A stretch of DNA of 64,000 bases from Agrobacterium sp. AGB01 (GTDB lineage Bacteria; Pseudomonadota; Alphaproteobacteria; Rhizobiales; Rhizobiaceae), in the NCBI RefSeq assembly GCF_014851585.1, contig NZ_JACVAB010000002.1, forward strand, positions 682,001 to 746,000, written 5' to 3'. Under the pieces are notes generated by a model. The model was not told where the DNA came from and made no database searches. It saw only the letters and a program-made list of their open reading frames with translations. Both the position numbers and the translations under genes were made by a program. Of this stretch, positions 35,844 to 44,225 are shown piece after piece. Within the stretch, counting starts at the first letter, position 1; every line of letters begins with the position of its first letter.

Positions 35844-35921
35844 TCAGATAAAAAGCATTGCTCCGACGAACACAAACGCCATACCGACTACCAAGGCATT
35901 AAGAGAGTTCGTGAGTCCCAT
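35844..35921 (-). CDS. 25-residue single-pass membrane peptide
   Basis: A very short frame, easily missed. It has an ATG start with AGGAGG at ideal spacing, then a peptide starting MGLTNSLNAL and ending GAMLFI, and a TGA stop. From about residue 9 to 25 it is one hydrophobic helix (VVGMAFVFVGAM), with a polar, uncharged N-terminus. The perfect ribosome site, the membrane-like composition and the metF terminator lying downstream at a fitting distance argue for a real gene. Function is unknown; small peptides of this kind often modulate a larger membrane complex. The upstream region 35922-36166 is AT-rich, holds no other visible gene and could carry the promoter. Confidence 0.72.
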   Translation of the reverse strand: MGLTNSLNALVVGMAFVFVGAMLFI

Positions 35922-36166
35922 GGTCTGCCTCCTTCTGTTGACTGGAGGATAATATGACCGTTTTGTGTCGCTTGAAAAGCGTATTTTATGCCGCAGCGCA
36001 GTGCATTTGTTCGGTTTTTAGGAATGAATTTCCTCAATCCATTGAAAATCAAATAATATTTCAATATTAGAAATTAATTGTTTTATTGAGAAAAAGTAAA
36101 TCCAGGCCGCTTATCCCCAGTCGTTTTGTCGAGATTAGGACATAATCCTTAAGCGGGATGGTAAAT

Positions 36167-36193
36167 GCGGCCCCAGATTCGAACAGGGGCCGC
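36167..36193 (-). terminator. Hairpin after the MltB-type gene
   Basis: GCGGCCCC pairs with GGGGCCGC around an eleven-base loop, 36 bp past the stop of the minus-strand gene. The tail (ATTTACC) is a poor T-run, so strength is doubtful. Confidence 0.55.
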
Positions 36194-36228
36194 TTGGTTC
36201 AATTGGTGCCAAATGTGGCAGTTTTGCC

Positions 36229-37455
36229 TTAAAGCGCGTCGAGAAGCTCACGGGTAGGCCAACCATCGGCTGCCATGCCAAGACGCTTCTGCTCGCGCTG
36301 GACGGCAACACGGGTCCCTGAACCGAGAATGCCGTCGATCTTGCCAACGTCATGGGTCATGTTATCGAGCTTGGTTTGCAGCTCGCGCATCGCCGCGTCA
36401 TCCAGGCCCTGATCGGGGTTACCCTTGTTGTAAACAGGTGCGCCCATCAGACGTGTGGCGAAATAGGCCGCGGACGTCGTGTAGATGAAGGACTGGTTCC
36501 ACTCCAGATACACATTGAAGTTAGGGTAGGTGATGAAGGTCGGGCCTTTGCGACCCTGTGGCAGCACCAGTGCGGCTGGCAGGTTTGCGAAATTCTTGTT
36601 GCCATCACGCGGGGTCACGCCGAGCGCAAACCACTCGCCAGCCGTCAAAGGACCACCGAGACCAGATTTTTCCCAAGGCAGGTTTTCCGGAACGCTGACT
36701 TCCTGGATCCATGGCTCGCCCTTGCGGAAGCCAAGGCTCTGGATGAACTTCGCGGCAGTCAGGATGGCGTCGGGAGCGCTGGTCTTGACGTTGATGTGGT
36801 TGTCGCCGTCACCGTCGACACCAAAGGCGATAATGTCCTTAGGCAGCATCTGTACCTGGCCGATTTCACCAGCCCATGCACCGGTGTTGGTGGCAGGGTC
36901 GAGATCGCCATGCTGCACCATTTCAATCAGGGCAAGCAGTTGCGGACGGAACAGTTCCGGACGGCGGCAGTCATGCGACAGGGTCACAAGTGCGTTGCGG
37001 GTGTTGAAATCACCCTGAACGGCACCGAAATCGGTTTCCATGGCCCAGAAGGCAGCAATGACGCCAGCTGGAACACCAAATTCCTGCTCGGCACGCTGGA
37101 AGGTGCTGGATAGCTGCTGGATCTTCTTGCGGCCGATATCAAGGCGAGCCTGGCTGACGGTGCGCTGCGAGAACTCAAGGAAGGTCTGTTTGAAAACGCC
37201 TTGCGCGCGGTCTCTCGACAGAACCTTCTGGTCGATCTGCGCGCCTGCCAGAGCCTTGTCGATGGCGTCAGCCGGAATGCCCTTTGCCAATGCGTCTGTT
37301 TTTACCCCCTGCAGGAAGGCTGAAAGATCACCGCCGCAAGTTGCGGCCTGTGCGGGTGCCTGTGTTGTTGTCTGCGCCTGCGCAAAAACAGTACCGGAAG
37401 TCAGAAGGCAGGTGGCAGCGACGAGAACCGCGCTGCGGACGGATGGCATGAACAT
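36229..37455 (-). CDS. Lytic murein transglycosylase, MltB family
   Basis: A 408-residue exported protein with a signal peptide (SAVLVAATCLLTSGTVFAQA, residues about 7-26). The SLT_2/MltB catalytic domain has the general acid Glu 140 in AFWAMETDFG, and there is TGAWAGEIGQVQMLPKDI. A C-terminal PG_binding_1 domain of about 60 residues follows (LQTKLDNMTHDVGKIDGILGSGTRVAVQREQKRLGM). It cleaves glycan strands to 1,6-anhydro-muropeptides. The ATG at 37455 with AAGGAA upstream replaces the longer open frame, whose N-terminus has no export signal. Confidence 0.93.
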   Translation of the reverse strand: MFMPSVRSAVLVAATCLLTSGTVFAQAQTTTQAPAQAATCGGDLSAFLQGVKTDALAKGIPADAIDKALAGAQIDQKVLSRDRAQGVFKQTFLEFSQRTVSQARLDIGRKKIQQLSSTFQRAEQEFGVPAGVIAAFWAMETDFGAVQGDFNTRNALVTLSHDCRRPELFRPQLLALIEMVQHGDLDPATNTGAWAGEIGQVQMLPKDIIAFGVDGDGDNHINVKTSAPDAILTAAKFIQSLGFRKGEPWIQEVSVPENLPWEKSGLGGPLTAGEWFALGVTPRDGNKNFANLPAALVLPQGRKGPTFITYPNFNVYLEWNQSFIYTTSAAYFATRLMGAPVYNKGNPDQGLDDAAMRELQTKLDNMTHDVGKIDGILGSGTRVAVQREQKRLGMAADGWPTRELLDAL

Positions 37456-37538
37456 CGTGTGGTTCCTTGGTGGTGACGTTTTCCTGCTTTCGGCAAGCTT
37501 TGTGACGAAAGCATGAGGCCTGGTATAAAAACACCCCA

Positions 37539-37561
37539 AAACCGGGCTAAACACCCGGTTT
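37539..37561 (-). terminator. Intrinsic terminator after the GH25 lysozyme gene
   Basis: On the minus strand AAACCGGG pairs with CCCGGTTT, continuing into T residues, 33 bp after the stop at 37595. It separates the two cell-wall hydrolase genes. Confidence 0.75.
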
Positions 37562-37594
37562 GATGGTAGGTTCGTTAACAAAGGCCTTTCAGCA

Positions 37595-38380
37595 TTACTT
37601 GCTAGCGGTTGTAACCCAGCTTTTCCAGTTCTTTTCGCTGCCCGCGAACACGTTGATATCCGTCGGTCCGGTCACACCGGGCACAACGCCGGTTGCGGTA
37701 TATTGCCAGAACGCCCAGCGGCGATCCTCATAGATCTTGGTTGGATGGGCGGCCACCGAGCGCACCCAGAAATGGTAGTCCTTGAACTGGCCAACCAGAT
37801 TGTCACGATGGAAGTCCACCGAGGTGTAGATGATGGGACGTTTGCCGTAGTGTTTCTCGAGACGGTCGAGGAAACGCTGCATCTCGGCGCGCACGACCAT
37901 CGGGGCAGGGCGCGTCTTGCAGGTCGGGGAAGACGGGTTCCACTCGACATCAAGAACCGGCGGCAGGGTTACGGCTTCCTTCGGCACGTTCTGGATGAAC
38001 CAGTCGGCCTGCGCATCCGCCGTCGAGCAGAAATAGTAGAAATGGTAGGGCGCATGCAGGATGTCCGCTTTCGCGGCGAGGCGCCAGTGGTCATTGAATT
38101 TCGGGTCGATACGATCCGAACCTTCGGTGGCTTTGATAAAGACGAAGGAGACGCCTGACTTGCGCACCTGCTGCCAATCGACATCGCCGTTCCACTTGGA
38201 CACATCGATACCATGGATATCATGGCGGTGCGGATTGTTGACGCCAAAGTCCTGCGGATCGGTGTCCTGAAAGCGTGGTTTGGCAACGGATGCCGTTTCC
38301 AGCAGGTCATAGCTGGCGGAAGTGCAGCCACTGACAAGCATCAATGTGGAAAGAACCACCGGTAAAAGCCGTCGCCCCAT
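37595..38380 (-). CDS. GH25 muramidase (lysozyme-like) lipoprotein
   Basis: A 261-residue protein with a lipobox LMLVSGC (lipidated Cys 19), so it is membrane anchored in the periplasm. The GH25 barrel begins HGIDVSKWNGDVDW (about 56) and has the catalytic Asp-x-Glu in PVLDVEWN (Asp 144, Glu 146). Late barrel strands RPIIYTSVDFH and WAFWQYTATGVVPGV follow. It hydrolyses the beta-1,4 bond between MurNAc and GlcNAc. Chromosomal GH25 proteins of this sort are common in rhizobia. It is not part of a prophage here. Confidence 0.92.
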   Translation of the reverse strand: MGRRLLPVVLSTLMLVSGCTSASYDLLETASVAKPRFQDTDPQDFGVNNPHRHDIHGIDVSKWNGDVDWQQVRKSGVSFVFIKATEGSDRIDPKFNDHWRLAAKADILHAPYHFYYFCSTADAQADWFIQNVPKEAVTLPPVLDVEWNPSSPTCKTRPAPMVVRAEMQRFLDRLEKHYGKRPIIYTSVDFHRDNLVGQFKDYHFWVRSVAAHPTKIYEDRRWAFWQYTATGVVPGVTGPTDINVFAGSEKNWKSWVTTASK

Positions 38381-38539
38381 GTCTGTCTCGTCTAAAAAAG
38401 GAATATTACCCCCACACCACCTCGGTTTCGAAGCAGTTCGGATATTCTTAATTCAGCATATCGTGGTAAACAACCGGTTATGACAAGGGGCAAAACACTG
38501 TTTTGCTTGGTATTTAAGCAAGGCTTTGCAGCGAGATGT

Positions 38540-38570
38540 CATCATCCCCGGTTTTTAACCGAGGATGATG
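38540..38570. other. Imperfect hairpin between btaB and the GH25 gene
   Basis: CATCATCC pairs with GGATGATG, with inner CGGTT/AACCG and one mismatch. It lies 29 bp beyond the btaB stop. There is no T-run. The rest of the 218-bp gap should hold the GH25 promoter. Confidence 0.5.
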
Positions 38571-38598
38571 CTGGATGTGAGAGGGCCGATTTTGCCGT

Positions 38599-39282
38599 TT
38601 ATCCCTGCTGGACTTTGGTAATCACGGCCCGCCAGGCGTAGCCACCGCCAATGGTTTCAAAGCGCAAGGTGGCGTTATGCTGCGTGAGGCGCTGCTCGAG
38701 AACGTGTCGCAGATCAGCTCTCGGCGTGACATGGAAGCGGGTAAGCCACCCCCGCAACAGGCGCCTGAACAGCAAGGGCAGTTTTTCCTGCTGGCCGAAA
38801 TCGATGATGTGCAGGCTGCCGTCCGGTGCCAGTGCAGACAATGACGCATCGATTGCGCCGTGCCAGTCGGGGATCATCGACAGCGCATAGGAAATCATGA
38901 TCCGGTCGAAACCGCCGTCCTGTCCGAAATCGGCTGCGTCAAAGGCCGTGGCATCGGCCACTTTGAAAACCGGTTTTGTCGATTCAGATCTGAAGTTTGC
39001 GGCAGCTGTTTCAAGCATTTGTGCAGAAATATCCAGACCGAACAAACGGGCGGCAGGAAACGTCTTGCGGGTCAGCAGCAGATTGCGACCTGTGCCGCAA
39101 CCGACTTCCAGCATGGTGCCGTCGGCTGGGATATTCAGGCCAGCAATGGTGCCATCGCGTCCCAGCAGGTAATATTTGCGGGTCAGGTCGTAAATGTACC
39201 GCTGGTAGCGGTACATATCATCCATCAGGCCGGCATGGTCATTGCTATCAAGGGACTGAAAGCCTTTGCTTTGACCACTCAT
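38599..39282 (-). CDS. btaB: Betaine-lipid synthase methyltransferase BtaB
   Basis: A 227-residue class I SAM methyltransferase with motif I MLEVGCGTGRN, FGLDISAQMLE and DRIMISYALSMIPDW. It would add three methyl groups to diacylglyceryl-homoserine, giving the betaine lipid DGTS at the inner membrane. The ATG at 39282 overlaps the btaA stop (ATGA). The longer open frame runs inside btaA and is rejected. Identity rests on the tight pairing with btaA. Confidence 0.9.
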   Translation of the reverse strand: MSGQSKGFQSLDSNDHAGLMDDMYRYQRYIYDLTRKYYLLGRDGTIAGLNIPADGTMLEVGCGTGRNLLLTRKTFPAARLFGLDISAQMLETAAANFRSESTKPVFKVADATAFDAADFGQDGGFDRIMISYALSMIPDWHGAIDASLSALAPDGSLHIIDFGQQEKLPLLFRRLLRGWLTRFHVTPRADLRHVLEQRLTQHNATLRFETIGGGYAWRAVITKVQQG

Positions 39283-40529
39283 GCCGTGGTCTTTTCGTAG
39301 ATGTGGAAGCCGCCGTAAATTGCCGAACGATCCTTGCGGTTCAGTTCGTGCGACCGTTCTTCCAGATAGACCCAATTGTTGCGGACTTCCGGTGACAGGC
39401 GGCCTTCGATGACGCTTTTTTCCGCAGCGGTACGGAAGATGACGCGTGCGCCTTGGGCAGCGGTGCGGGTCATCTGGCTCCACAGATCGTTGAGCTGTGT
39501 GTCGTTCATCCAGTCCTGCGCATCCAATAGCACATAGCGGTCAAGGCTGGCGGCCTGTTTGCCAGCCAAAAGCTCCGTGAAGGTTGCGTGGTGTACTGAA
39601 ACCTTGAGCGCGTTGTTACGAATGGCTTCGTAATATTCCGGCTTCAGGTAGGCTGGCAGATCGCCTTCATGCGGCTCTGGATACCGGCGAGCAAATGCCT
39701 GCCAGGCGAAGTAATTATCCTTCAAGGGGAAGTCGCAGGCCAGCTTTTCGAGGCGGGCACGCAGAACCGGGGTAATGGTGTTGCCATCCGAGAGGCTTGC
39801 CAGTTCGTCATACTGACGTGGCGGAATGCCAAGGCCAAACAGCGAGCTTTTGCGTTTGGTGAGCCAGCGGATCATTGGCTTGTCAAACAGCGGTGCTACC
39901 TTCTCATCAAAGAAGCGGCGCTGCTCATCCATGGTGCGGGCGTGGATCATCTCGGTCAATTTGACGCCGTGCAGGCGGGCAATGACGTGACCTGCGCCGA
40001 TGAAGCGGCCGAGCAAGCCGGTGCGGTAGATATTGCGATTGAACACCGAAATACGGCGACGGCCGGTCATCGTGCGCTTCGACCAATAGGCGCGGGTCTG
40101 GTGGTCGAGGTGAGGGGCGATGAAGCGGTCATAGCCTTCACTGTTGCTGCGGATGTTGGACTGGCCGAACTGGCGAACAACATCTCCGTGGCCGGGCAGG
40201 TGATGGAAGGCGGTCAGCTTGAGCTTGTTGAGGGCGATGTGATGCGGATTGAGATCGACGACATCAATGCTTTCAGGATTACGCGAGAGGTATGCCAGTA
40301 CATTGCAGCCACCGGAGCCGATGGTGACAATGCGGTGCCCGTCCCGCAATTCCATGGCTTCCATGTCGACTTCCGGATCTTCCCATATTTGCGGGTAAAC
40401 CAGACCGGAAAACAGCACGCCGAACAGACGCTCGGAAAAGCCATCCGTAGAAAGTGTCTTGTGCTGGAGAAGGGCATTCTTCAGCTTTCCATTGTTACGA
40501 AAGCTGGTTTTGTGTGTGGCGCTCGTCAT
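39279..40529 (-). CDS. btaA: S-adenosylmethionine:diacylglycerol 3-amino-3-carboxypropyl transferase BtaA
   Basis: A 416-residue DUF3419/BtaA family protein. Landmarks are GLVYPQIWEDPEVDMEAMEL, the SAM site VTIGSGGCNVLAYLSR, VDLNPHHIALNKLKL and the late YVLLDAQDWMN. It moves the 3-amino-3-carboxypropyl group of SAM onto diacylglycerol to make diacylglyceryl-homoserine, the first step to the phosphorus-free lipid DGTS. In related rhizobia this lipid is made under phosphate starvation under PhoB control, and a probable Pho box lies upstream at 40575-40592. Confidence 0.94.
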   Translation of the reverse strand: MTSATHKTSFRNNGKLKNALLQHKTLSTDGFSERLFGVLFSGLVYPQIWEDPEVDMEAMELRDGHRIVTIGSGGCNVLAYLSRNPESIDVVDLNPHHIALNKLKLTAFHHLPGHGDVVRQFGQSNIRSNSEGYDRFIAPHLDHQTRAYWSKRTMTGRRRISVFNRNIYRTGLLGRFIGAGHVIARLHGVKLTEMIHARTMDEQRRFFDEKVAPLFDKPMIRWLTKRKSSLFGLGIPPRQYDELASLSDGNTITPVLRARLEKLACDFPLKDNYFAWQAFARRYPEPHEGDLPAYLKPEYYEAIRNNALKVSVHHATFTELLAGKQAASLDRYVLLDAQDWMNDTQLNDLWSQMTRTAAQGARVIFRTAAEKSVIEGRLSPEVRNNWVYLEERSHELNRKDRSAIYGGFHIYEKTTA

Positions 40530-40574
40530 ATGATTCCACCTCTACATTGGGTTAGAGGCGTTTATCTCTGATAC

Positions 40575-40592
40575 GCTACAGTTTGATGACGT
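40575..40592 (-). promoter_or_regulatory. Probable Pho box upstream of btaA
   Basis: On the minus strand ACGTCAT-CAAA-CTGTAGC. The two heptamers match the CTGTCAT/CTGTCAC consensus at 10 of 14 positions with the correct four-base spacer, 46 bp upstream of the btaA start. Confidence 0.5.
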
Positions 40593-40606
40593 GCTGTGGA
40601 TAGCGC

Positions 40607-41644
40607 CTATTTGCGCAGGACGTGCAACATGCCCTTACGCTTGGCATCGTAGTAGTAACCACGTGCATAAAGACGTACGGCATTGTCACGGTCGTTGTCA
40701 GCCACCAGCCATGCGCCGCGCAGATATTTGACGGCATATTTCAGGTTGGTCTCTGCATCGAACAGACCGGACGCAGGGCCATCAAAGCCCATGGAACGGG
40801 CGGTGGCGTGTTTGATCTGCATGAGGCCGTAATGTCCACGGTTGAAGGCGGACGGAACGTAACGGCTTTCGCGTTGTACGACGCGGTGCACCAGATCTTC
40901 TGGCACATCATACATCTGCGAATATTTGGAAATCAGCGTGCTGAGCTTTTCGCGTCCGACAGGAGAAGTTTCCATGCCTTCGCGGGTGTTGATGGCAGCG
41001 ATGGCCGAGTTCTGCGGGGCGGAGGCATACGCCATCATCACGCCCTGCGGTTTTTGAGAGGGAACAGCTGTCTGCGCGGAAATGGCGGCCTGGGCGGCCT
41101 TGCCATCGTCAAACGGCTGCATGGCCATGGAAATGCGCATGGCCGCAGATTCGGATTGTTTGCTTGGGAACGAACCCTTTACGGCGGCAACCTGTGTGAA
41201 AGTGGCCGTGTTGCCTGCTGTGGCAACGGTGTTTGCGGCTGCAGCAGGTGTGGCCTGTGCGGTTGTTGCCTGCTCTGCTGCCGGGGTGTTTGCCTGCGCC
41301 ACCATTTGTGCTTCTACCTGGCCATCGGTCGGCGCTTGGGCGGCAGCTGCGGCAATTTCTGCGGCTGGTGGAAGAACGAGTTTGCCGGCAGCATCAACGG
41401 CGACGGTTGCTGTTGCGGCCTGTGCAGCAACTTCGTTACCTGCAGCTACGGTTGCGGCGGCCGGGGTCGTGCCATCTGCAGCAGGCTCTGTCGTTGCCTG
41501 CGCCTGCAAGGTCGGCTGGGTGGTTTCAAGCTGAGGCTTGGAAGCAATTTCTACACTGGTGCAACCTGCCAAAGTGGCTGCGATACCAAAAGTGGTCGAT
41601 ATCAGGAGCGCCGTTCTCCGGCTTGCACTCAGGCGTTTTGTCAT
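40607..41644 (-). CDS. Lytic transglycosylase lipoprotein with Ala/Thr/Gln-rich linker
   Basis: A 345-residue protein. A signal with lipobox (IAATLAGC, Cys about 28) is followed by about 200 residues dominated by Ala, Thr, Gln and Pro, a disordered tether. The C-terminal 110 residues are an SLT catalytic domain (LISKYSQMYDVPEDLVHRVVQRESRYVPSAF with the catalytic Glu, then GLMQIKHATARSMGF and YLRGAW). It cleaves peptidoglycan while anchored to a membrane. GAGAGCGG precedes the ATG. The long linker would let the enzyme reach across the periplasm; that is inference. Confidence 0.9.
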   Translation of the reverse strand: MTKRLSASRRTALLISTTFGIAATLAGCTSVEIASKPQLETTQPTLQAQATTEPAADGTTPAAATVAAGNEVAAQAATATVAVDAAGKLVLPPAAEIAAAAAQAPTDGQVEAQMVAQANTPAAEQATTAQATPAAAANTVATAGNTATFTQVAAVKGSFPSKQSESAAMRISMAMQPFDDGKAAQAAISAQTAVPSQKPQGVMMAYASAPQNSAIAAINTREGMETSPVGREKLSTLISKYSQMYDVPEDLVHRVVQRESRYVPSAFNRGHYGLMQIKHATARSMGFDGPASGLFDAETNLKYAVKYLRGAWLVADNDRDNAVRLYARGYYYDAKRKGMLHVLRK

Positions 41645-41757
41645 GTTGCCGCTCTCGTTTTGCCTGTCTTTCGACGCCCTCGTCGCGAACGAAGCAGGCC
41701 ACTACATGTGACGTCCATTAACCTATTGTGAACCGGGCGGCAAGCAGGCCCGCAACG

Positions 41758-42393
41758 TCAGGCGGCAATGCGGCGGTATCCTGCTGTTACGGCGCGACCG
41801 CTGATGAAGTAGCTACGGCGTTGATAAGGCTTGCGTTTTTGGTTGCTCATCTGCCGCGCAAGTGACAGGCTCTTTTCGGCAAAAACAGCGTGTCCGAGGG
41901 CCAGAACAAGCGACATCAGAAGGGCCAGCGCCTGCATTTCTGCCAGCAAGGTAATGTTGTCTGCACCTGCTGTCACGAACTGCGGCAACAAGGCCAGAAA
42001 GACAGCGATGAAACGTGGTGTCAGCGCCAGGCAATAACAGTCGGTGAAAACACCGCTGGCTGTCTTGAAAGGAAGGTTGTCATTGTCGGCCTTGGCAAGC
42101 CGCACAGCCGGGCTGGCAAACACCCACAGCATGAACAGCAACAGCCAGCCAATGCCGGCCCATTGCACGATTTCCAGCAGGGATGCGGAGAGATAGGCAA
42201 AACCGAGCGTTGGCACCGCGGCGGCCGTCATGGCGGTTACAATGCCAATCGATGCGCCTGTAATGGCCGGGATAATGGTTTTTTTGCCTCTGATGGCACG
42301 GTAGGATGCTACCCGGTGTGAAAGCGGCGAGGGAAGTGAAAACAAAATGGCGCAAGCTGCGGCAAATGTGATCCATAGCTCGGCGTTCATCAT
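41758..42393 (-). CDS. LysE/RhtB-family amino acid exporter-like protein
   Basis: A 211-residue membrane protein with about five or six hydrophobic segments. The pattern matches LysE translocators (PSPLSHRVASYRAIRGKKTIIPAITGASIGIV, then SGVFTDCYCLALTPRFIAVFLALLPQF in place of the usual NPK). AAGGGAG precedes the ATG at 42393. Seven more codons are open upstream. The substrate is unknown. The basic C-terminal tail (QKRKPYQRRS) is probably cytoplasmic. Confidence 0.82.
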   Translation of the reverse strand: MMNAELWITFAAACAILFSLPSPLSHRVASYRAIRGKKTIIPAITGASIGIVTAMTAAAVPTLGFAYLSASLLEIVQWAGIGWLLLFMLWVFASPAVRLAKADNDNLPFKTASGVFTDCYCLALTPRFIAVFLALLPQFVTAGADNITLLAEMQALALLMSLVLALGHAVFAEKSLSLARQMSNQKRKPYQRRSYFISGRAVTAGYRRIAA

Positions 42394-42675
42394 TTCGGCT
42401 CCCTTTCCTCCCAAAGCGCAACGGATCAGCAGATAGTCCGGGCGCGCCTTAAGTCTTTCTTATCGCATGTTCTTATCTCAAAACCGCTACACAGTTTTGT
42501 GTGCCATGCTTTAATTTAGCAAGATCAGAAGCATGATGCCATGCTCCTGACGTCTTGCAAGGGAATTTACCCTGAAAAAGCATCGGGTCGTCAATCAAAA
42601 AGAAATTTTCCTGACATGCCGATGCATAAATTCAAATGGTTAGGGCACCCGCAGGTTGCAGAGCGCCCTTATGCG

Positions 42676-43887
42676 TCATGCTGACACAGCCTTCTGGCCG
42701 ATGTGATCCATCACGTCGGTGAACCATTTTGCCGAGATATCGAAGTGCTTTCCACCCTTGATGCGCGGGAATTCGATGGTGCGCAGCTTGCCACCCTGTT
42801 CCTCATCATGGCCGGTGACACCGGACACCTTGTTGAGCGCGCTTTCGACTGCAAGATCGACCATGCTCTGGATCAGGCGCAGGTCATCCTGATTGGCCGG
42901 GGCCGAGCGGGCATAATAACCAGACTTCTGAACCATCGAGCGTTCCGCGCCGATCAGCGACGCAAACTGCTTCTGGAACCAACCACCGACATTGATGGTG
43001 TCGATCTTGACGTGGCCAAAGGCGTCGCGCTTGACGCTTTCGCCAGCCGCTTCGCGTTCGGCAACGATGGTATCGAGGCCTGCACCTTCCGACACGAACA
43101 GCGTGACATAACCTGATTTGTCCATGATGGCGCGCAGACGCTCAGATTCTGCCTCAAGGTCAAACGCCATTTCCGGCAGGAAAAGGCCGTCGATGTTCTT
43201 CATCGCGGCATTCATCATGAAACCGTCGACATATTCATTGGCGCTGGTTTTCTGAATGTAGGAACGGGCGGTTGCGGCCGTCAGCCAACCGCAGTGGCGG
43301 CCCATGACTTCATGTATCACCAATGTGCGAGGTGCGGCACTCTGTTCATTGCTGACATTGTCAAAGAAGTTGGCGCCGACTTCGGCGGCTGTCCATGCGC
43401 CAAGCGACTGCTTGATTGGAACGACGTCATTGTCGACGGTCTTTGGAAGGCCAACCACAGTGAGGTTGTAACCGTTGGCGCCAAGATAGGCTGCGAGATC
43501 GGCAGCGGTGGTGTTGGTGTCATCACCACCAATGGTGTGCAGGATGGTGACGCCGTCATTGGCCAGACGTTCAGCCGCAACGCGCAACGGGTTTTCGCCT
43601 TCCTTGACGAGGCCGCGCTTCACACAGTCGGCAGCATTGGTCAGCTTGACGCGGCTGTTGCCGATTGGCGAGCCGCCATAACGGTGCAGCAGGTGCGCCT
43701 TTTCGCGCATGTCCTTGTTGATTTCGATGCGGTCACCCAGAAGAACGCCCTGATAACCGGAACGGTAGGCCACGATGTCGAGCTCCGGTGCGATGTCCGT
43801 GTATCTGCCAATCAGGCCGCCAACAGCGGAAGAGAGGCAGGGAGCAAGTCCACCGGCGGTCAGCATTGCGACTTTCTGTTTGGCCAT
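42676..43887 (-). CDS. pfp: Pyrophosphate-dependent 6-phosphofructokinase
   Basis: A 403-residue PfkA-superfamily enzyme. GGDDT at 120-124 and PKTVDND at 148-154 are the diagnostic residues: Asp in place of Gly in GGDGS, and Lys before TVDND. Both indicate pyrophosphate rather than ATP as phosphoryl donor. Further motifs are VMGRHCGWLTA and FVSEGAG. It interconverts fructose 6-phosphate and fructose 1,6-bisphosphate reversibly. Many rhizobia lack ATP-PFK and carry this form. It is a single gene, divergent from the TerB-DnaJ gene. Confidence 0.94.
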   Translation of the reverse strand: MAKQKVAMLTAGGLAPCLSSAVGGLIGRYTDIAPELDIVAYRSGYQGVLLGDRIEINKDMREKAHLLHRYGGSPIGNSRVKLTNAADCVKRGLVKEGENPLRVAAERLANDGVTILHTIGGDDTNTTAADLAAYLGANGYNLTVVGLPKTVDNDVVPIKQSLGAWTAAEVGANFFDNVSNEQSAAPRTLVIHEVMGRHCGWLTAATARSYIQKTSANEYVDGFMMNAAMKNIDGLFLPEMAFDLEAESERLRAIMDKSGYVTLFVSEGAGLDTIVAEREAAGESVKRDAFGHVKIDTINVGGWFQKQFASLIGAERSMVQKSGYYARSAPANQDDLRLIQSMVDLAVESALNKVSGVTGHDEEQGGKLRTIEFPRIKGGKHFDISAKWFTDVMDHIGQKAVSA

Positions 43888-44225
43888 AACGGCACTCCTT
43901 TTAGGTCATGAAAATCTGGTCTGTGGGCAAATGGATGCGACAGCAGGCCGCGGCTGTAAAGTGAATTTATCAAGAAAAACGGGAGTTTCGCCCGGTTTTT
44001 GGAGGCGATTGCGGCCAAGGGCAAATATAATCGTTTCAATTGATGACGGTGATGTGGTGCCATTTGGCGGGCTGTGGATAACCTTGTCTGTGCTGAGTCC
44101 CGTGGCAGGTTGTGCGTGTGTGCCAGTTTCGATCATCAGTTTCATCGCGACCAAAGATGAATAAAACTTAATACTGGCAGAGTGCCGTGCACCTTGATTT
44201 TTCGGGCATTATCTGGTGAATCTGC
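43888..44225. other. Divergent promoter region, no gene seen
   Basis: This 338-bp gap lies between the divergent pfp and TerB-DnaJ genes. Open frames that cross it are uneven in composition and lack ribosome sites, so I call none. It should contain both promoters; I do not see a clear operator. Confidence 0.5.

Noticed and set aside
37595-38380. Prophage remnant suggested by a GH25 lysozyme
   Set aside because: It has a lipoprotein signal and no holin, tail or integrase genes nearby. Chromosomal GH25 lipoproteins are normal in this group.
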